Shown here piece by piece: positions 16,886 through 25,065 of a stretch of DNA of 40,724 nucleotides; the stretch's first letter is position 1; every line of letters starts with the position of its first letter. A model generated the notes under the pieces. That model had not been told where the DNA came from. It worked only from the letters and a program-made list of their open reading frames with translations, and made no database searches. Location: IMG/VR virus record IMGVR_UViG_3300044591_001615, positions 1 through 40,724 of that record. One strand, given 5' to 3'. This DNA comes from a virus. The translations under genes were made by a program, and so were the position numbers.

Positions 16886-16905
16886 AGTTAAAAAAAGTTA
16901 AGGAA

Positions 16906-16936
16906 TTTGGAGGGAAGCGGCGGCGGTGTAACTTTG
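16906..16936 (+). promoter_or_regulatory. Promoter of accessory operon
   Basis: TTTG at 16906-16909, a 19-nt spacer, then TAACTTTG at 16929-16936. This is a full consensus match. The box ends exactly 4 nt before ATG 16941, so the mRNA is predicted to be leaderless. Confidence 0.75.
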
Positions 16937-16940
16937 GTGC

Positions 16941-17252
16941 ATGAAAAAACCAATCACACAATGGCTGGCGGAAATGCCCCAGCCTTACGCCGAACTCGCA
17001 CTTAAAGAATATGCACCCATATTGGAGGCAAGCGGCGAACCTGACGAAGACGTGGCCACTATGCCCGATGCGTTTATGTGTTCTGTGCTGTGCTTGGACT
17101 GCCCACAAAAAACAAACTTTTGGAATGATGTGCTGTACTTCATGGGCGAGGAAAGCGCATGGCCACCGATTGAGGTATATGGCAGGGCGTTTACGTCCAT
17201 GAAGGATATGGATGCACCCAAGCGCGAAATGTCAATGTTTTGGAATGAGTAA
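16941..17252 (+). CDS. Small 'WLxxLP' phage protein, paralogue A
   Basis: A 103-residue acidic protein. Its opening (ITQWLAEMPQPYAELAL) and the later DAF-to-CPQKTNFWNDVLYFM stretch line up with the next gene (IKEWLEELPDGYRERAI and DAIYGAFIWEDSPEGHWFWK). The two are therefore diverged tandem paralogues. The family seems common as small accessory proteins of Bacteroidota phages, but no function is known to me. The aromatic-rich centre suggests a compact fold. First gene of an operon with a leaderless promoter. Confidence 0.6.
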   Translation: MKKPITQWLAEMPQPYAELALKEYAPILEASGEPDEDVATMPDAFMCSVLCLDCPQKTNFWNDVLYFMGEESAWPPIEVYGRAFTSMKDMDAPKREMSMFWNE

Positions 17253-17253
17253 A

Positions 17254-17484
17254 ATGAGCAACATGGAAAAGACAATTAAAGAATGGTTGGAAGAATTGCC
17301 TGACGGGTATCGGGAACGAGCCATTGTAAACACGGAAGAAGGCATGCTAGACGCGAGTCGTTCAACACTTTTAGATGCGATTTATGGAGCTTTTATTTGG
17401 GAAGATTCACCGGAGGGTCATTGGTTTTGGAAAGACGTTTTCGACCACTACGCCAAAGGCACACCCCTACCCCCACTGCCATGA
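17254..17484 (+). CDS. Small 'WLxxLP' phage protein, paralogue B
   Basis: A 76-residue protein starting at ATG 17254, one base after the stop of its paralogue. It shares the WLEELPxxY opening and the FWKDV centre and ends in a proline-rich tail (PLPPLP). It lacks the 20-residue C-terminal extension of the first copy. Function unknown. It overlaps the next gene by ATGA. Confidence 0.6.
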   Translation: MSNMEKTIKEWLEELPDGYRERAIVNTEEGMLDASRSTLLDAIYGAFIWEDSPEGHWFWKDVFDHYAKGTPLPPLP

Positions 17485-17864
17485 AACACCAATCAAAAAA
17501 CGAAACAAAACCCCGCCCGTTGTTTGACGAAATCGACAGGAAAGTCATTATTGAATTTTACAAGGAAAGCAAGCGCAGGGGCGCGTGGTGGACTTGGCGG
17601 AATGAAAACAGCATTGTTACTCGATATGAACAAATAAAGGCTTTTCGTGATTTTGAAAGAACTTGCTACAAAAACAGGAAGCAAATAATAGCAACTATAC
17701 TTTATTTGGCGTTTGTTTTGCTTATTTTAATTTCGCTTTTTATAAAAATAGACGTTCTCGTATCAGGAGGTAATTTGAAATGGTGGCAATGGGCTACATT
17801 AATCACATCGCCATTTTGGTTAATTAGAAGCCTAATAGAGCTAAGCAAAATCATTTACATATGA
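17481..17864 (+). CDS. Two-TM membrane protein (127 aa)
   Basis: A basic, charged N-terminal 70 residues are followed by two hydrophobic segments (about residues 73-94 and 102-118) near the C-terminus. The coding DNA from about 17600 on is clearly more AT-rich than neighbours. Topology suggests an inner-membrane protein with a cytoplasmic N-terminal domain. Superinfection exclusion or a lysis accessory role are possibilities, but nothing in the sequence proves either. It starts with ATGAAACACCAA, the same 12 nt as the next gene. Confidence 0.55.
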   Translation: MKHQSKNETKPRPLFDEIDRKVIIEFYKESKRRGAWWTWRNENSIVTRYEQIKAFRDFERTCYKNRKQIIATILYLAFVLLILISLFIKIDVLVSGGNLKWWQWATLITSPFWLIRSLIELSKIIYI

Positions 17865-18190
17865 AACACCAACTCACAAAACTAACCACCCGCCATGCGA
17901 TCGCTTTTGATATGTGCATTACCGAAATCTATAACGCCTCGCTTGGAATACTGCCGCCCGGCGTTGGTGAACCTGACCAAATGTTAAGGCAGGCGAAGCA
18001 GGCAATTTCAATCTACATAAGCGAAGTATTAAAGAATGTTAACTGGTTGGTGGATAACGAGGAAATGGCATATCTTAGCCACTATTCCACGCACAATGAT
18101 GTGATGATAAAACTACTCGACATACACGCGAACGCCCACGTTTACAGCGTTACGGGCGCAACCGCAAAACAAGCAAAACCGATATTATGA
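17861..18190 (+). CDS. Hypothetical protein (109 aa)
   Basis: A mostly helical soluble protein without recognisable domain (RQAKQAISIYISEVLKNVNW is one clear helix). It overlaps both neighbours by ATGA, indicating coupled translation in the accessory operon. No signal peptide and no cysteine motif. I cannot assign a function. Confidence 0.55.
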   Translation: MKHQLTKLTTRHAIAFDMCITEIYNASLGILPPGVGEPDQMLRQAKQAISIYISEVLKNVNWLVDNEEMAYLSHYSTHNDVMIKLLDIHANAHVYSVTGATAKQAKPIL

Positions 18191-18507
18191 AACTATACTT
18201 GACTGAAACAAAGGAAATCTTGGACTTTGAAAAAGAAATCGGCTACGAATTAGAAGTCCATGAGCGTAAGTACAAGCATTGGTTTGTTAGCTCAAAAAAC
18301 AGATATTATGCCTGCTTTCAAGGTGCAGAATTGGCAGATAATGGGAGGCTTATTGGCAAGCAGGGGAACGGCGACACCATTGATAGCGCAATAAAAGACT
18401 ATTGCGTCAAAGTGTCCAGTGAAACAATTGTTTTTTACGCTGGAACGCCAAACCGAAAAGAGATAAAATTCCCAAGACTTGTCCACACGCAATCCGTTAA
18501 ATTATGA
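18187..18507 (+). CDS. Hypothetical protein (106 aa)
   Basis: Soluble, basic, alpha/beta in appearance. One stretch (KHWFVSSKNRYYACFQGAEL) reads as two beta strands with a turn, and another (NGDTIDSAIKDYCVKV) as a helix, a layout seen in small RNA- or protein-binding folds. No known family. ATGA overlaps on both sides place it between a helical unknown and the glycosyltransferase. Confidence 0.5.
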   Translation: MKLYLTETKEILDFEKEIGYELEVHERKYKHWFVSSKNRYYACFQGAELADNGRLIGKQGNGDTIDSAIKDYCVKVSSETIVFYAGTPNRKEIKFPRLVHTQSVKL

Positions 18508-19370
18508 CCACCGGCATACTTTTACTTTTAGTTGGCAGTAACAGGACTTACCAGCATTGGGCGGAAAACCTTGTTACCAGCATACGCCACTACTCGCCTG
18601 ACCTACCGATTACGATAGTTACATCCGGTATGTACTTGCAGCCTATGTATAACAAGGGCGTGTCTTATGTTACTTGTCGTCCTTCCGACCATTACACCGA
18701 CAATGGAAGGTTCGCGCCCGGCAAGGCTAAACTTCATTTAAACCTTTACACGCCATACGAGCGCACTATTTACTTGGATGTAGACGGGATAGCTTGTGGC
18801 CCATTGGAAGACGTGGCCGCGATGTTTGGTGAAATTGGCGCGGTGTCCAACGAATTTACACCCGTGGAGGCTGACAAGTGGAAGTGCCAATGGATGTCGC
18901 TGGCAGACGTGCGCAAAACTTACACCATTCCCGAAGGCGCGCTACTGCCGGAGATAAATTCATCGCTGTTGGTTTGGACCAAAAACGAAACCTCGGATAG
19001 GTTTTTTGAGCAGGCGCGGGCGAACTTTATACCCGCTTTCAATGGCCGCGTTTGGGGTAATGCTTTCCCCGATGAATTAGCATTTAACGTAGCGTTTGCT
19101 CAGCTGGGCTTGCTGCCATGCGAAGCAGCGGGAACACCCGAACCGATTGTTTTTAACATTGGGTGGAAGGGTTGGTCAACGGCGGGTGAAGCGATTAACG
19201 CAGGCGTGCGCGTGCTTGGGCTATACGGCGAAACCAACGCGGCATTCAAGCGGCAGTACCAAGCCTATGACGCGGTGCTAAGCGCAGCACATAAAGCGGT
19301 GCATGGTTGCTGGCCGCCGCTAAAGAGCCACCAATTAATGAAGTCTAAATTTATTCGGTTGAACAAGTAA
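18504..19370 (+). CDS. GT8-like glycosyltransferase
   Basis: 288 residues. An N-terminal nucleotide-sugar fold (GILLLLVGSNRTYQHWAENL) leads to the metal-binding DxD motif in TIYLDVDGIACGP (Asp92, Asp94), and the preceding Lys-rich KAKLHLNLYTPYERT stretch matches glycogenin/LPS-type GT-A enzymes. The reaction would be transfer of a sugar from a nucleotide donor; the acceptor is unknown. In a phage, candidates are host surface glycan (receptor masking), virion protein, or modified DNA bases. It lies in a small-gene accessory operon with no other sugar gene; other possible sugar and methyl transferases lie at 37916 and 38496. Confidence 0.65.
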   Translation: MTTGILLLLVGSNRTYQHWAENLVTSIRHYSPDLPITIVTSGMYLQPMYNKGVSYVTCRPSDHYTDNGRFAPGKAKLHLNLYTPYERTIYLDVDGIACGPLEDVAAMFGEIGAVSNEFTPVEADKWKCQWMSLADVRKTYTIPEGALLPEINSSLLVWTKNETSDRFFEQARANFIPAFNGRVWGNAFPDELAFNVAFAQLGLLPCEAAGTPEPIVFNIGWKGWSTAGEAINAGVRVLGLYGETNAAFKRQYQAYDAVLSAAHKAVHGCWPPLKSHQLMKSKFIRLNK

Positions 19371-19385
19371 TCAAAAACCATAAGT

Positions 19386-19604
19386 ATGTTTACATCAGAT
19401 TTTACGAAAAGGTTATTTGCCTACTATCGCAAGCCTAAAAAATACATTGTTAATGTGGTTATCGAACTGCATAACACCAAGGCTTATATTGACGTAGCGG
19501 TGGTAGCGCGTGCAAAGTGGGAGGCCAAACAAAAGGCAGAGGAACTTGTTAAAAACGAACTTCAAGTAAGGGCGTATGGATTTAAATCACTCGGAAGACA
19601 ATGA
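19386..19604 (+). CDS. Hypothetical protein (72 aa)
   Basis: A small basic protein. Two beta strands (KKYIVNVVIELHN, KAYIDVAVVAR) are followed by a long charged helix (KWEAKQKAEELVKNELQVR). This beta-beta-alpha layout is seen in small nucleic-acid- or protein-binding modules, but no family is recognised. It starts 15 nt after the glycosyltransferase and overlaps the next gene by ATGA. Confidence 0.55.
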   Translation: MFTSDFTKRLFAYYRKPKKYIVNVVIELHNTKAYIDVAVVARAKWEAKQKAEELVKNELQVRAYGFKSLGRQ

Positions 19605-19972
19605 AACACATAAACGACATCGTTGTGGAATTGCATAAGGCGGCAAACTCAAAGAAGTGGGTGGCCGATCCACCAATGAAGGATGCAACGGATTACTTAA
19701 ACTCCACGAAGTGGGGATATAGCTTAGTGCATGACGCGTTTTTAATTGCGGGAAACAGCGTGATTGAGGAAGCGGGGCAATATGGCAGGAAGCATGGCCT
19801 AAGCGTTGAGCAAGCCTTGACCATTGACTTTATTTTAGAACGGGTGGCCAACATCATGGCATACATGAAGCTGACCAACGGCTTGTTGGAAAAAGCCGAA
19901 CTAAAGGGCGTGGTGTTTTTTGTGGAGCGAATTGAAAAGACTGACACCATGAAAAGGGAAGGCATACGATAA
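19601..19972 (+). CDS. Hypothetical helical protein (123 aa)
   Basis: A soluble, almost entirely helical protein (DAFLIAGNSVIEEAGQYGRK, ALTIDFILERVANIMAYMK) with no recognised domain. Coupled to the preceding gene by ATGA. It ends the tightly packed accessory run; after it comes a 154-nt gap with at most a very short reading frame. Confidence 0.55.
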   Translation: MKHINDIVVELHKAANSKKWVADPPMKDATDYLNSTKWGYSLVHDAFLIAGNSVIEEAGQYGRKHGLSVEQALTIDFILERVANIMAYMKLTNGLLEKAELKGVVFFVERIEKTDTMKREGIR

Positions 19973-20039
19973 CGCACAACAAACCATTCATTAACCATAA
20001 TTGCACCCATTAAGGTGTGATTAATCATGCAGAAACGAT

Positions 20040-20114
20040 ATGAAAAACGAAGCAGAAACCCCAAATGGCGCTGTTATGACCAGTGCCTCTTTCAACGGAA
20101 TTATTAACTTTTAA
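20040..20114 (+). CDS. Possible micro-gene (24 aa)
   Basis: A 24-codon frame from ATG 20040 (MKNEAETPNG) to TAA, preceded by AT-rich sequence. It is the only reasonable coding content of the 19973-20126 gap. Without homologues it cannot be told from chance. Confidence 0.2.
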   Translation: MKNEAETPNGAVMTSASFNGIINF

Positions 20115-20126
20115 ATACAAATCAAA

Positions 20127-20315
20127 ATGGAAATTAAAGTAAGAAGAACACACGCCTTTGTAGAATTACAGGTTGATGAAATTGAAACAACTATTTTTAA
20201 ATCAAGTCCCAAAGAAATGGAGGATATGATTAACCACCTGCTAAATGTCGTAAATGATTTAGCAAGTTATACAGATAAGTCAGTTCAGGAATTTGTCCAA
20301 GAAGGCGGTTTTTAG
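20127..20315 (+). CDS. Hypothetical protein (62 aa)
   Basis: A small acidic protein: an N-terminal beta hairpin (IKVRRTHAFVELQVDEIET) and a C-terminal helix (EMEDMINHLLNVVNDLASY). It is in AT-rich sequence with an A-rich start context (aatcaaaATG). Function unknown. It precedes the spanin gene by 37 nt. Confidence 0.5.
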   Translation: MEIKVRRTHAFVELQVDEIETTIFKSSPKEMEDMINHLLNVVNDLASYTDKSVQEFVQEGGF

Positions 20316-20352
20316 GGTTGCTTATAACACCAACAAAACAACCCCCAACACC

Positions 20353-20790
20353 ATGAAAAACCTAATCTTATTTTTACCATTATTGGCAGGCTGCTACACC
20401 GAAAGCCAATGTTCCAAGATGTTTCCACCAACAACGAAAACGGAAACGATTACCAATGTCATCCAACGGGATAGCGTTATTCAGGGTGCGACAATTACGC
20501 ACACTATCACCAACCGCGACACTATCTTTATGCAGACCAACCGCGTTTTTGTGAAACAAGACACCAGCGGACGCGCGGAACTTAGGTACTGGATGGATGA
20601 GGCTGGCCGCCTTAACATGGAATGTACAGCGAAGGACGCAGCCATCAAATGGGTGGAGAGGCACGTGGCAACTAATACTACCGAAACAAGGCGGGAACTT
20701 GACAACATTTGGTGGAAGGTCGTGGCCGTTATCGCCGCCGTGTTTTTAGGCTTCTTTTTATTTGAACGATTTAATAAATCAAAACTATGA
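20353..20790 (+). CDS. Putative unimolecular spanin (lipoprotein with C-terminal TM)
   Basis: 145 residues. The N-terminus is a lipoprotein signal peptide with lipobox LAGC (MKNLILFLPLLAGC, lipidated Cys14). The C-terminus has one membrane segment (about residues 122-137) followed by a short basic tail. A protein anchored in the outer membrane by lipid and in the inner membrane by a TM is the hallmark of u-spanins, which fuse the two membranes in the last step of lysis. The periplasmic stretch is rich in Thr and beta-like repeats (RDSVIQGATITHTITNRDTI). Start ATG 20353 is chosen because upstream codons would destroy the signal peptide. Confidence 0.7.
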   Translation: MKNLILFLPLLAGCYTESQCSKMFPPTTKTETITNVIQRDSVIQGATITHTITNRDTIFMQTNRVFVKQDTSGRAELRYWMDEAGRLNMECTAKDAAIKWVERHVATNTTETRRELDNIWWKVVAVIAAVFLGFFLFERFNKSKL

Positions 20791-20849
20791 ACTACCAAGA
20801 TCACAGAAGAAACTAATTATTCACCGAGAAGTGTCAGGCAGCTTTTGCC

Positions 20850-20876
20850 AAACCGCTTTTACCTGCTGGGCGGTTT
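20850..20876 (+). other. Intergenic hairpin and remnant start
   Basis: AAACCGC (20850-20856) pairs with GCGGTTT (20870-20876) around a 13-nt loop, without a T-tract, so it is not a standard terminator. Just upstream, 20787-20816 encodes only MNYQDHRRN. Its first 14 nt (ATGAACTACCAAGA) equal the start of the gene at 21196, so it may be a relic of a deleted duplicate. Confidence 0.35.
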
Positions 20877-20903
20877 ATCAGTAGGAATTTTAAAACAACA
20901 AAA

Positions 20904-21143
20904 ATGCAAGATTTATTAAACACTGAAAATTTAATTGAACTCCACAAAAAACTTAATGAGTTCGCAAAGCACCATCATAATAAAGGTGGACAAGAAGCAC
21001 ATCAAACAATTAAAAAAGTGCTTATTGATAATTTAAAAGACAACCCAAGAGATGGTTCGCCTGAAGGTAAATTAAGAGATGAAGGTTACGATAAAGCATT
21101 GAAAGATGTGCTTTCATTACTTCATAGGGTTTTCGTTCCGTAG
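20904..21143 (+). CDS. Hypothetical protein (79 aa)
   Basis: A small, highly charged helical protein (LIELHKKLNEFAKHHHNKGG) in AT-rich DNA, with a His-rich patch and many Lys and Asp. No recognised domain. It lies downstream of the hairpin at 20850. Confidence 0.45.
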   Translation: MQDLLNTENLIELHKKLNEFAKHHHNKGGQEAHQTIKKVLIDNLKDNPRDGSPEGKLRDEGYDKALKDVLSLLHRVFVP

Positions 21144-21195
21144 CATTACCCCTAACACCAACATAAACGAAACCCAACTATTTAAACAAACCAAC

Positions 21196-21450
21196 ATGAA
21201 CTACCAAGACTACATTAATTTAGGCTTTGAGCGCATTGACCTTGACGATGGCGTAGAATTTAAACAAACCGGATATGGCGGCTTTGCTCTAACCAAAAAG
21301 CTAAACGAAAACATTATGGTGGAGGTGGCATATCCAAACCTAAACGAGCCGAACCTTTACATCCGCAAAGGCGAAAGCGATGCATGGCATATTTTCCCGA
21401 TACCGATTGCCGCCATTAAAGACTTGTTCCGAGAACAACCCGCCACATAA
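21196..21450 (+). CDS. Hypothetical protein (84 aa)
   Basis: A small acidic, beta-rich protein (VEFKQTGYGGFALTKKL, ENIMVEVAYPNL) starting at ATG 21196; earlier in-frame codons cross a non-coding-looking spacer. It is the last gene before a strong terminator. No family recognised. Confidence 0.55.
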   Translation: MNYQDYINLGFERIDLDDGVEFKQTGYGGFALTKKLNENIMVEVAYPNLNEPNLYIRKGESDAWHIFPIPIAAIKDLFREQPAT

Positions 21451-21455
21451 GTTTT

Positions 21456-21483
21456 AGCCCCGTTTTAGGGGCTTTCTTTTTTT
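21456..21483 (+). terminator. Rho-independent terminator
   Basis: AGCCCC (21456-21461), loop GTTTTA, GGGGCT (21468-21473), then a T-rich run to 21483. It ends the accessory operon. A TACTTTTG box (21487-21494) follows directly and may start the next unit. Confidence 0.85.
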
Positions 21484-21516
21484 GGTTACTTTTGGGAGGG
21501 AATCAACATCAACACC

Positions 21517-22545
21517 ATGCCAAACAGCCAAAAAGGGGAAATTGTCGTGGACTATATTAAGTCCATGACTTCCGATTTTAACAACCGAACCTTAGCCAAA
21601 AAAATAGTGCAGGAAAACCCGCACGTTTTTGACCAAACCGAAAAGGAAGTTGAAAACGTAAGGGGGCGCATAAGACAATACAGAGGCGCGTCAGGGAAGC
21701 TACATCGAAAAGAATTTAAAAACAAACTTTGGGTGCGCGAGGAAAAGAAGGTAAGCGAGTACATGGCCGACTACATGGCCAAGGGCGAAGAAAACGACAC
21801 GCCGCCCATTTGGCACTTGCCGCCGCATTTAAAGAAGGTTTTAATATTGTCCGATATACACATCCCATACCACGTTTACGAGGCTGTCATGGCCGCGTTA
21901 GACTATGGAATGGAACAGGGCGTGGATGCTATCTACCTTAACGGCGACATCGTAGACTTCAAGGACATTTCCCGCTGGGATAAAGAGCCAGACGCTATCA
22001 GGCTGCACGATGAAATCGACATGGTGCGCGAATTTCTACAAGGGCTGGCGGGAGTTGGCCTGCCTGTGTTTTATAAGTTGGGAAACCATGAAGACCGCTG
22101 GCAAAAGAAGATCATGCGGGACGCACCGGAATTCGCTAAACTTGACGCGCTAAAACTCGAAAACGTGCTGGGGCTAAATGACCTTGGAATTGAATTAATC
22201 GCATCTGGAACGCGTGCGCAGTTTGGGAATTTGACCGTCATACATGGCCACGAATTTGGGGAAACCTTGTTTAGCCCGGTAAACCCTGCGCGCGGTTTGT
22301 TTTTGCGTGCCAAATCTTCGATTTTGTCCGGCCACTACCACCAGCGCAGCCAGCATGGGGAAGCAAACATCATGGGCGAGGAAACCCGCTGCTACTCTAC
22401 TGGGTGCCTGTGCGACCTTTCGCCCAAATACCGCCCCTTCGCCTTCACAAAATGGAAGCACGGCGCGGCAATCGTGGAGGTAAACCCCGATAAAACCTTC
22501 CAAGTCTTTAACTTTGAGATTAAAGAGGGTCAAATTATTTATTAA
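21517..22545 (+). CDS. Calcineurin-like metallophosphoesterase
   Basis: 342 residues. The catalytic domain (about residues 105-320) has all classic motifs in order: LSDIHIPYH (Asp113, His115), LNGDIVDF (Asp144), LGNHEDR (Asn190, His191), VIHGH (His243, His245) and SGHYH (His273, His275). A two-metal phosphoesterase is therefore well supported; the substrate is unknown. An extra N-terminal 70 residues (TLAKKIVQENPHVFDQTEKE) look like a winged-helix or HTH module that could give nucleic acid specificity. It is preceded by a terminator and a TACTTTTG box and followed by the holin and portal genes. Confidence 0.85.
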   Translation: MPNSQKGEIVVDYIKSMTSDFNNRTLAKKIVQENPHVFDQTEKEVENVRGRIRQYRGASGKLHRKEFKNKLWVREEKKVSEYMADYMAKGEENDTPPIWHLPPHLKKVLILSDIHIPYHVYEAVMAALDYGMEQGVDAIYLNGDIVDFKDISRWDKEPDAIRLHDEIDMVREFLQGLAGVGLPVFYKLGNHEDRWQKKIMRDAPEFAKLDALKLENVLGLNDLGIELIASGTRAQFGNLTVIHGHEFGETLFSPVNPARGLFLRAKSSILSGHYHQRSQHGEANIMGEETRCYSTGCLCDLSPKYRPFAFTKWKHGAAIVEVNPDKTFQVFNFEIKEGQIIY

Positions 22546-22550
22546 CTTTG
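22543..22550 (+). promoter_or_regulatory. TAnnTTTG box before holin gene
   Basis: TAACTTTG overlaps the phosphoesterase stop and ends 5 nt before ATG 22556. No TTG at the usual -33 distance, so any activity would need an activator. Confidence 0.35.
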
Positions 22551-22555
22551 TAAAC

Positions 22556-22993
22556 ATGAAGACAATGGCCACGGCTTCGGCTTTCCTTATAGCTTTTTTC
22601 GCTCCTGTTGCACCCGTTTTGCTGGCAGTTGGTGCGTTCATCGCACTTGACACGCTCACAGGCATACTAAAATCAATCAAACTTAACGGGTGGTCCTCCA
22701 TAAAGTCCAATAAACTCGCACGGATAGCCACAAAAAACATATCTTATTGCGGCAGCGTGTTGGTTTTTTTCCTTTTGGACAAGGCCATGTTCAATGAAGT
22801 CCTTATTGGCTTCATTCCTACGCCCTATGTACTAACAAAAATAACAGGCCTTGTGCTTTGTGGTATAGAGTTGAAGTCAATAGATGAAAACTTTAAGGTG
22901 GTTTTTGGCGTATCTTTGTGGGAGGGCTTTGAAAATATCATTAGGCGCGTCAAATCAATAGTAAGCCAAATTCAAGAAATTAAAAAAGCATAA
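22556..22993 (+). CDS. Putative holin
   Basis: 145 residues with about three hydrophobic segments (residues 8-36, 62-80 and 95-108) and a soluble, charged C-terminal tail. The AFIALDTLTGILKS stretch after the first segment and the later LCGIELKSIDENF stretch resemble the toxin-secretion/phage-lysis holin family (phage_holin_4 type). Holins form inner-membrane holes that release or activate the endolysin. Start ATG 22556 is preferred because the first hydrophobic segment then begins near the N-terminus. It sits just upstream of the portal, away from the endolysin at 28864. Confidence 0.7.
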   Translation: MKTMATASAFLIAFFAPVAPVLLAVGAFIALDTLTGILKSIKLNGWSSIKSNKLARIATKNISYCGSVLVFFLLDKAMFNEVLIGFIPTPYVLTKITGLVLCGIELKSIDENFKVVFGVSLWEGFENIIRRVKSIVSQIQEIKKA

Positions 22994-22995
22994 GC

Positions 22996-25056
22996 ATGGA
23001 TGTCGTTTCATTGGTGGCAGCTGCCACTTCCAAGATAAAAAAGTGGAAAACATCTAAGGCTTGGTCGCGGCCGCAAACCTATGACCCAAAGTTTAAAACC
23101 AGCCAATGGATTGCGTCTTTGCCCGATTTTTCCGAAGGGTACAAGGCGGCTATTTTGGAACACGAGAAGGTTGCACCCCACGCGGAAGCGGATTATTTCC
23201 CGTATGGTATATTAAAGTCCAAAGCACCCAACCAAGACGAGAAGGAATGGGAGTACCAAATGCACCTTTACGAAAGCGTTACAAACAGCGATTGGGGGCG
23301 CGCTTTGAACAAAACCAAGGCGGTAGGAAATAAGCAAAATTACAACATCAAGTGGTCAAACCCTGACCAAAAAAAATACTTTTACGAGGATTACCCGATC
23401 TACCAAAGCGTAGAGGCTTTCTTTATGGACATTGTCCGCGAGGAAAAAATCAACTACCCTAATAAACTTATGGTGGTTGAACCGGAGCGCTTGAACTACT
23501 ACCAAACCGAAGACGGCGTGCGCATTGATGATACGGAAGCCGTTTCCCCTGTTGTCCGCATCTACGAGGAATTTCAAACTATCTACTTTAAGGAGCGCAG
23601 CCATGCTTTGGTACTTGTAAGCATGGATGAACACTATACCGACACGCTCAAAAACGAAAAGCATGACGGGTTAAGGTTTCGCTATTTCGACACCACAATG
23701 ATTATGGACATTGTGCAAGTGGGCGAAGATGAAAAGAAAAACCCCGTTTATGAATTTTTACCAGCATACGTTCACGGGTGGGGGTGGCTACCTTGCACAA
23801 AGCTAAAAGGGCCGTCTAAAATTATCGGCGGTGAAGTGGTATATCAATCTGCTTTCGCTTCCGCTATACCCGACCTAAACGAAGTCATACGCATTAACTC
23901 TACATCGCAGGTGTCTATACACACCCAAGCCTTTCCTGTGCGCATTATGGTCGTTGACCCGTGCGACTATAACGACGGGCAGGGGAACGCGTGCGGGGGC
24001 GGCAGCGTTTGGTCACCTATTGAAAAAACAAACGTGTCTTGTCCTTCCTGCAAAGGCAGCGGCAAAAAATCTTTAGGGCCTACATCCGTAATTGAAGTGT
24101 TGGCACGCGACCCGCGTCCCGGCGCAGGGCCAACCGAACTACCAACTGACCCTTTGAAGTTTGTTGCGCCTGACCCGACTATTTTAGAGTATTTGGACAA
24201 GCGAATTGAGAAACACCGGAACAAAGCCTTTTCCATGTTTTTCGATACGGACAAGGCTACATCCGAAACGGCCACGGGCAAACAACTGGAAAAAGAGGAG
24301 TGGCAGACATTTATGGCGGGCTTTGCGCGGGAGTTGTTTGGATTGTTAGGTTTTGCGATTGAAGCTATTGGCTTCATGAGGTTTGGGGCAGATTTTGCGC
24401 AGGTGGAAATATCATATCCCAAAACTTTTAACTTCCGTACTCCGGAAAGCATTACCGCCGAAATTGCCACCGCAAAAAAGGAAGGGCTTCCAGCCACCTA
24501 CCAAAAGGCACTAACCTTGGAGGCTGTTGAAACGCGGTTTGGTTCGGATAAGGTTACCATGTCCGACATTGAATTGCAAATGGCAATCGATAAGCTGTGG
24601 TACATGGACGCGCTACAAGTACGCGCAGGACTTGGTGTAACTATTTCCACGCCGGAGGCATTGCTGCACCAAAACTTTACCACTTACTTAGAACAAGCCC
24701 GCATCGAAGATGAAGGGTTTGATGAATTGGACACTACGGCTAAGCGTGCTGTACTATTGGCATTGGCACAAGTGGATAACTTAATCATTAACCCTGCTGC
24801 CGCAGAGATTGACGGAGGGGCTGCAATGGCCGCCGCCGGAGGTGATAGCACAGGGGCACTACGCGGAAGCGTTGGGGGACTTACCGGAATGATTGAAATA
24901 GTTAAAGCGGTGGCATCCGGTTTGTATGACCTTGACGCGGCGGTATCGCTGGTAATGGATAGGTTCGGGCTAACCGAGGAACAGGCCAAAGCACAATTGG
25001 GAACGCCAAACGCTACCGCCTCGGTAGTAGAGGGCGTGCAAGATTTAAACCTTTAA
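22996..25056 (+). CDS. Portal protein with four-Cys insert
   Basis: 686 residues, longer than most portals. Position (just before scaffold and capsid genes) and architecture fit a portal: an N-terminal wing region, a long central stem region (about residues 385-470, with QLEKEEWQTFMAGFARELFG) and an Ala-rich C-terminal crown. A possible zinc site interrupts the middle: Cys323, Cys333 with a following Gly run, and Cys349-x2-Cys352 in the CPSCKGSG stretch, the CxxCxGxG pattern of DnaJ-type zinc fingers. The portal forms the dodecameric DNA channel and binds TerL. The N-terminal phrase QWIASLPDFSEGYKAAI faintly recalls the WLxxLP small proteins at 16941 and 17254. Confidence 0.75.
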   Translation: MDVVSLVAAATSKIKKWKTSKAWSRPQTYDPKFKTSQWIASLPDFSEGYKAAILEHEKVAPHAEADYFPYGILKSKAPNQDEKEWEYQMHLYESVTNSDWGRALNKTKAVGNKQNYNIKWSNPDQKKYFYEDYPIYQSVEAFFMDIVREEKINYPNKLMVVEPERLNYYQTEDGVRIDDTEAVSPVVRIYEEFQTIYFKERSHALVLVSMDEHYTDTLKNEKHDGLRFRYFDTTMIMDIVQVGEDEKKNPVYEFLPAYVHGWGWLPCTKLKGPSKIIGGEVVYQSAFASAIPDLNEVIRINSTSQVSIHTQAFPVRIMVVDPCDYNDGQGNACGGGSVWSPIEKTNVSCPSCKGSGKKSLGPTSVIEVLARDPRPGAGPTELPTDPLKFVAPDPTILEYLDKRIEKHRNKAFSMFFDTDKATSETATGKQLEKEEWQTFMAGFARELFGLLGFAIEAIGFMRFGADFAQVEISYPKTFNFRTPESITAEIATAKKEGLPATYQKALTLEAVETRFGSDKVTMSDIELQMAIDKLWYMDALQVRAGLGVTISTPEALLHQNFTTYLEQARIEDEGFDELDTTAKRAVLLALAQVDNLIINPAAAEIDGGAAMAAAGGDSTGALRGSVGGLTGMIEIVKAVASGLYDLDAAVSLVMDRFGLTEEQAKAQLGTPNATASVVEGVQDLNL

Positions 25057-25065
25057 TTCACACAT

